Source: Phytopythium helicoides (taxonomy: Eukaryota > Oomycota > Peronosporomycetes > Pythiales > Pythiaceae). Taken from it: DNA of 64,000 nucleotides. The stretch lies in contig JANFNE010000004.1 in assembly GCA_024867545.1 (NCBI GenBank), forward strand, positions 682,001 through 746,000, given 5' to 3'. The stretch's first letter is position 1, and each line of letters opens with the position of its first letter. The notes under the pieces are model-generated. The model saw nothing but the letters and a program-made list of their open reading frames with translations, made no database searches and was not told the DNA's origin. The position numbers were made by a program, and so were the translations under genes. Shown here one piece after another: positions 63,540 through 64,000 of the stretch.

Positions 63540-64000
63540 GCGGTTGGATTAATCTCGACTCCTCGGAATCGATAATAGAGGTGCCAAGATATTGTTAGCC
63601 CGCAGTCGTCATACCATTGCTCAGCATGAGCAACTTGAGTTCAAGTCAAGACTCTGCGCTAAACGCAGAGAAGTGGCCATAAATGGCGTGAGGCGTCGCT
63701 GTGCCGTGATGGGTCCATTTGTTTGACGTGAGTGCTGTACCCCTCAGGACGATTTCTCCTGCTGGGGCATCAACACGCACAACCCCTGCCAACGATCAAG
63801 CACCAACACAACACTTCTCCAAGTGAGTGAACCCTGGACTACGACATTGCAGTTGGGGACGAACGACAGCGTCCGTAGTACTGTAGCTGCTCACAACACG
63901 CAAATGTCAGCATCGCGCCTGAACCCAAGTCCTCCTTCAGACGCCAAATGGAAGCCTTGGTGCGCCACCATCGAGTCTGGTTCCTCGTGATGACCATCCC
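63540..64000. other. Window end, no supported gene
   Basis: Short frames only. A GTGAGT near 63821 and an AG near 63852 could belong to the 5' part of a gene that continues outside the window. Confidence 0.3.

Noticed and set aside
1..64000. CRISPR arrays, rRNA, tRNA and transposase genes
   Set aside because: None were recognised by eye; the tandem repeats found are long gene-containing units or short microsatellites. A tRNA scan was not possible here.

Overview
The window looks like nuclear DNA of an oomycete (Pythium/Phytophthora-like stramenopile). It is gene-dense and GC-rich, with introns of about 60-125 nt whose donors are very often GTGCGT/GTGCGG, many head-to-head gene pairs, ciliary genes (B9D1, a BART/CFAP36-type protein) that fit a zoospore-forming organism, and oomycete-style secreted and membrane-LRR gene families. 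The taxonomic call is an inference from gene content. Left part (2-15 kb), mostly conserved single-copy genes: a KIX/F-box/LRR protein, an IQ-motif coiled-coil protein, a BART-domain protein, EB1, a five-exon unknown gene, AMPK beta, the OST subunit TMEM258, pinin with a C-terminal SAP motif, and B9D1. Middle (15-48 kb), a mirrored locus of four families in the same order on both sides of a centre near 30 kb, each in opposite orientation: small secreted Gly/Trp-rich peptides ('GW', left + / right -), coiled-coil proteins ('CC', - / +), F-box/LamG-like proteins (+ / -) and choline-phosphate cytidylyltransferase (- / +). The RGP1 gene sits at the centre. Housekeeping genes (RAD6, ARMC6, VMA22 on the left; an Erf4/CHIC protein and TFIIB on the right) lie between the mirrored families. 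The GW and CC genes form head-to-head pairs with about 0.8 kb between start codons, repeated with a period near 3.9 kb: one full unit at 15.3-19.5 kb and three at 36.0-48.0 kb. Right part (48-64 kb): DPM3, an SK-like potassium channel, an unknown protein, a DENR-like protein with two N-terminal repeats, a CLC chloride/proton exchanger, two more GW genes, then a decayed region with gene fragments (cytosine deaminase, TAF9), a broken Ser/Gly-repeat protein, a 566-bp identical GW duplication without a start codon, and a truncated membrane-LRR gene. Many conserved genes (TFIIB, DPM3, B9D1, AMPK beta, CLC, DENR, pinin, the potassium channel) carry one or more single-base frame breaks, often at homopolymers. 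This suggests base-level errors in the assembly rather than mass pseudogenization. The main candidate for an undescribed system is the tandem and mirrored GW/CC divergent-pair array. No transposase, CRISPR array, rRNA or tRNA gene was recognised by eye.
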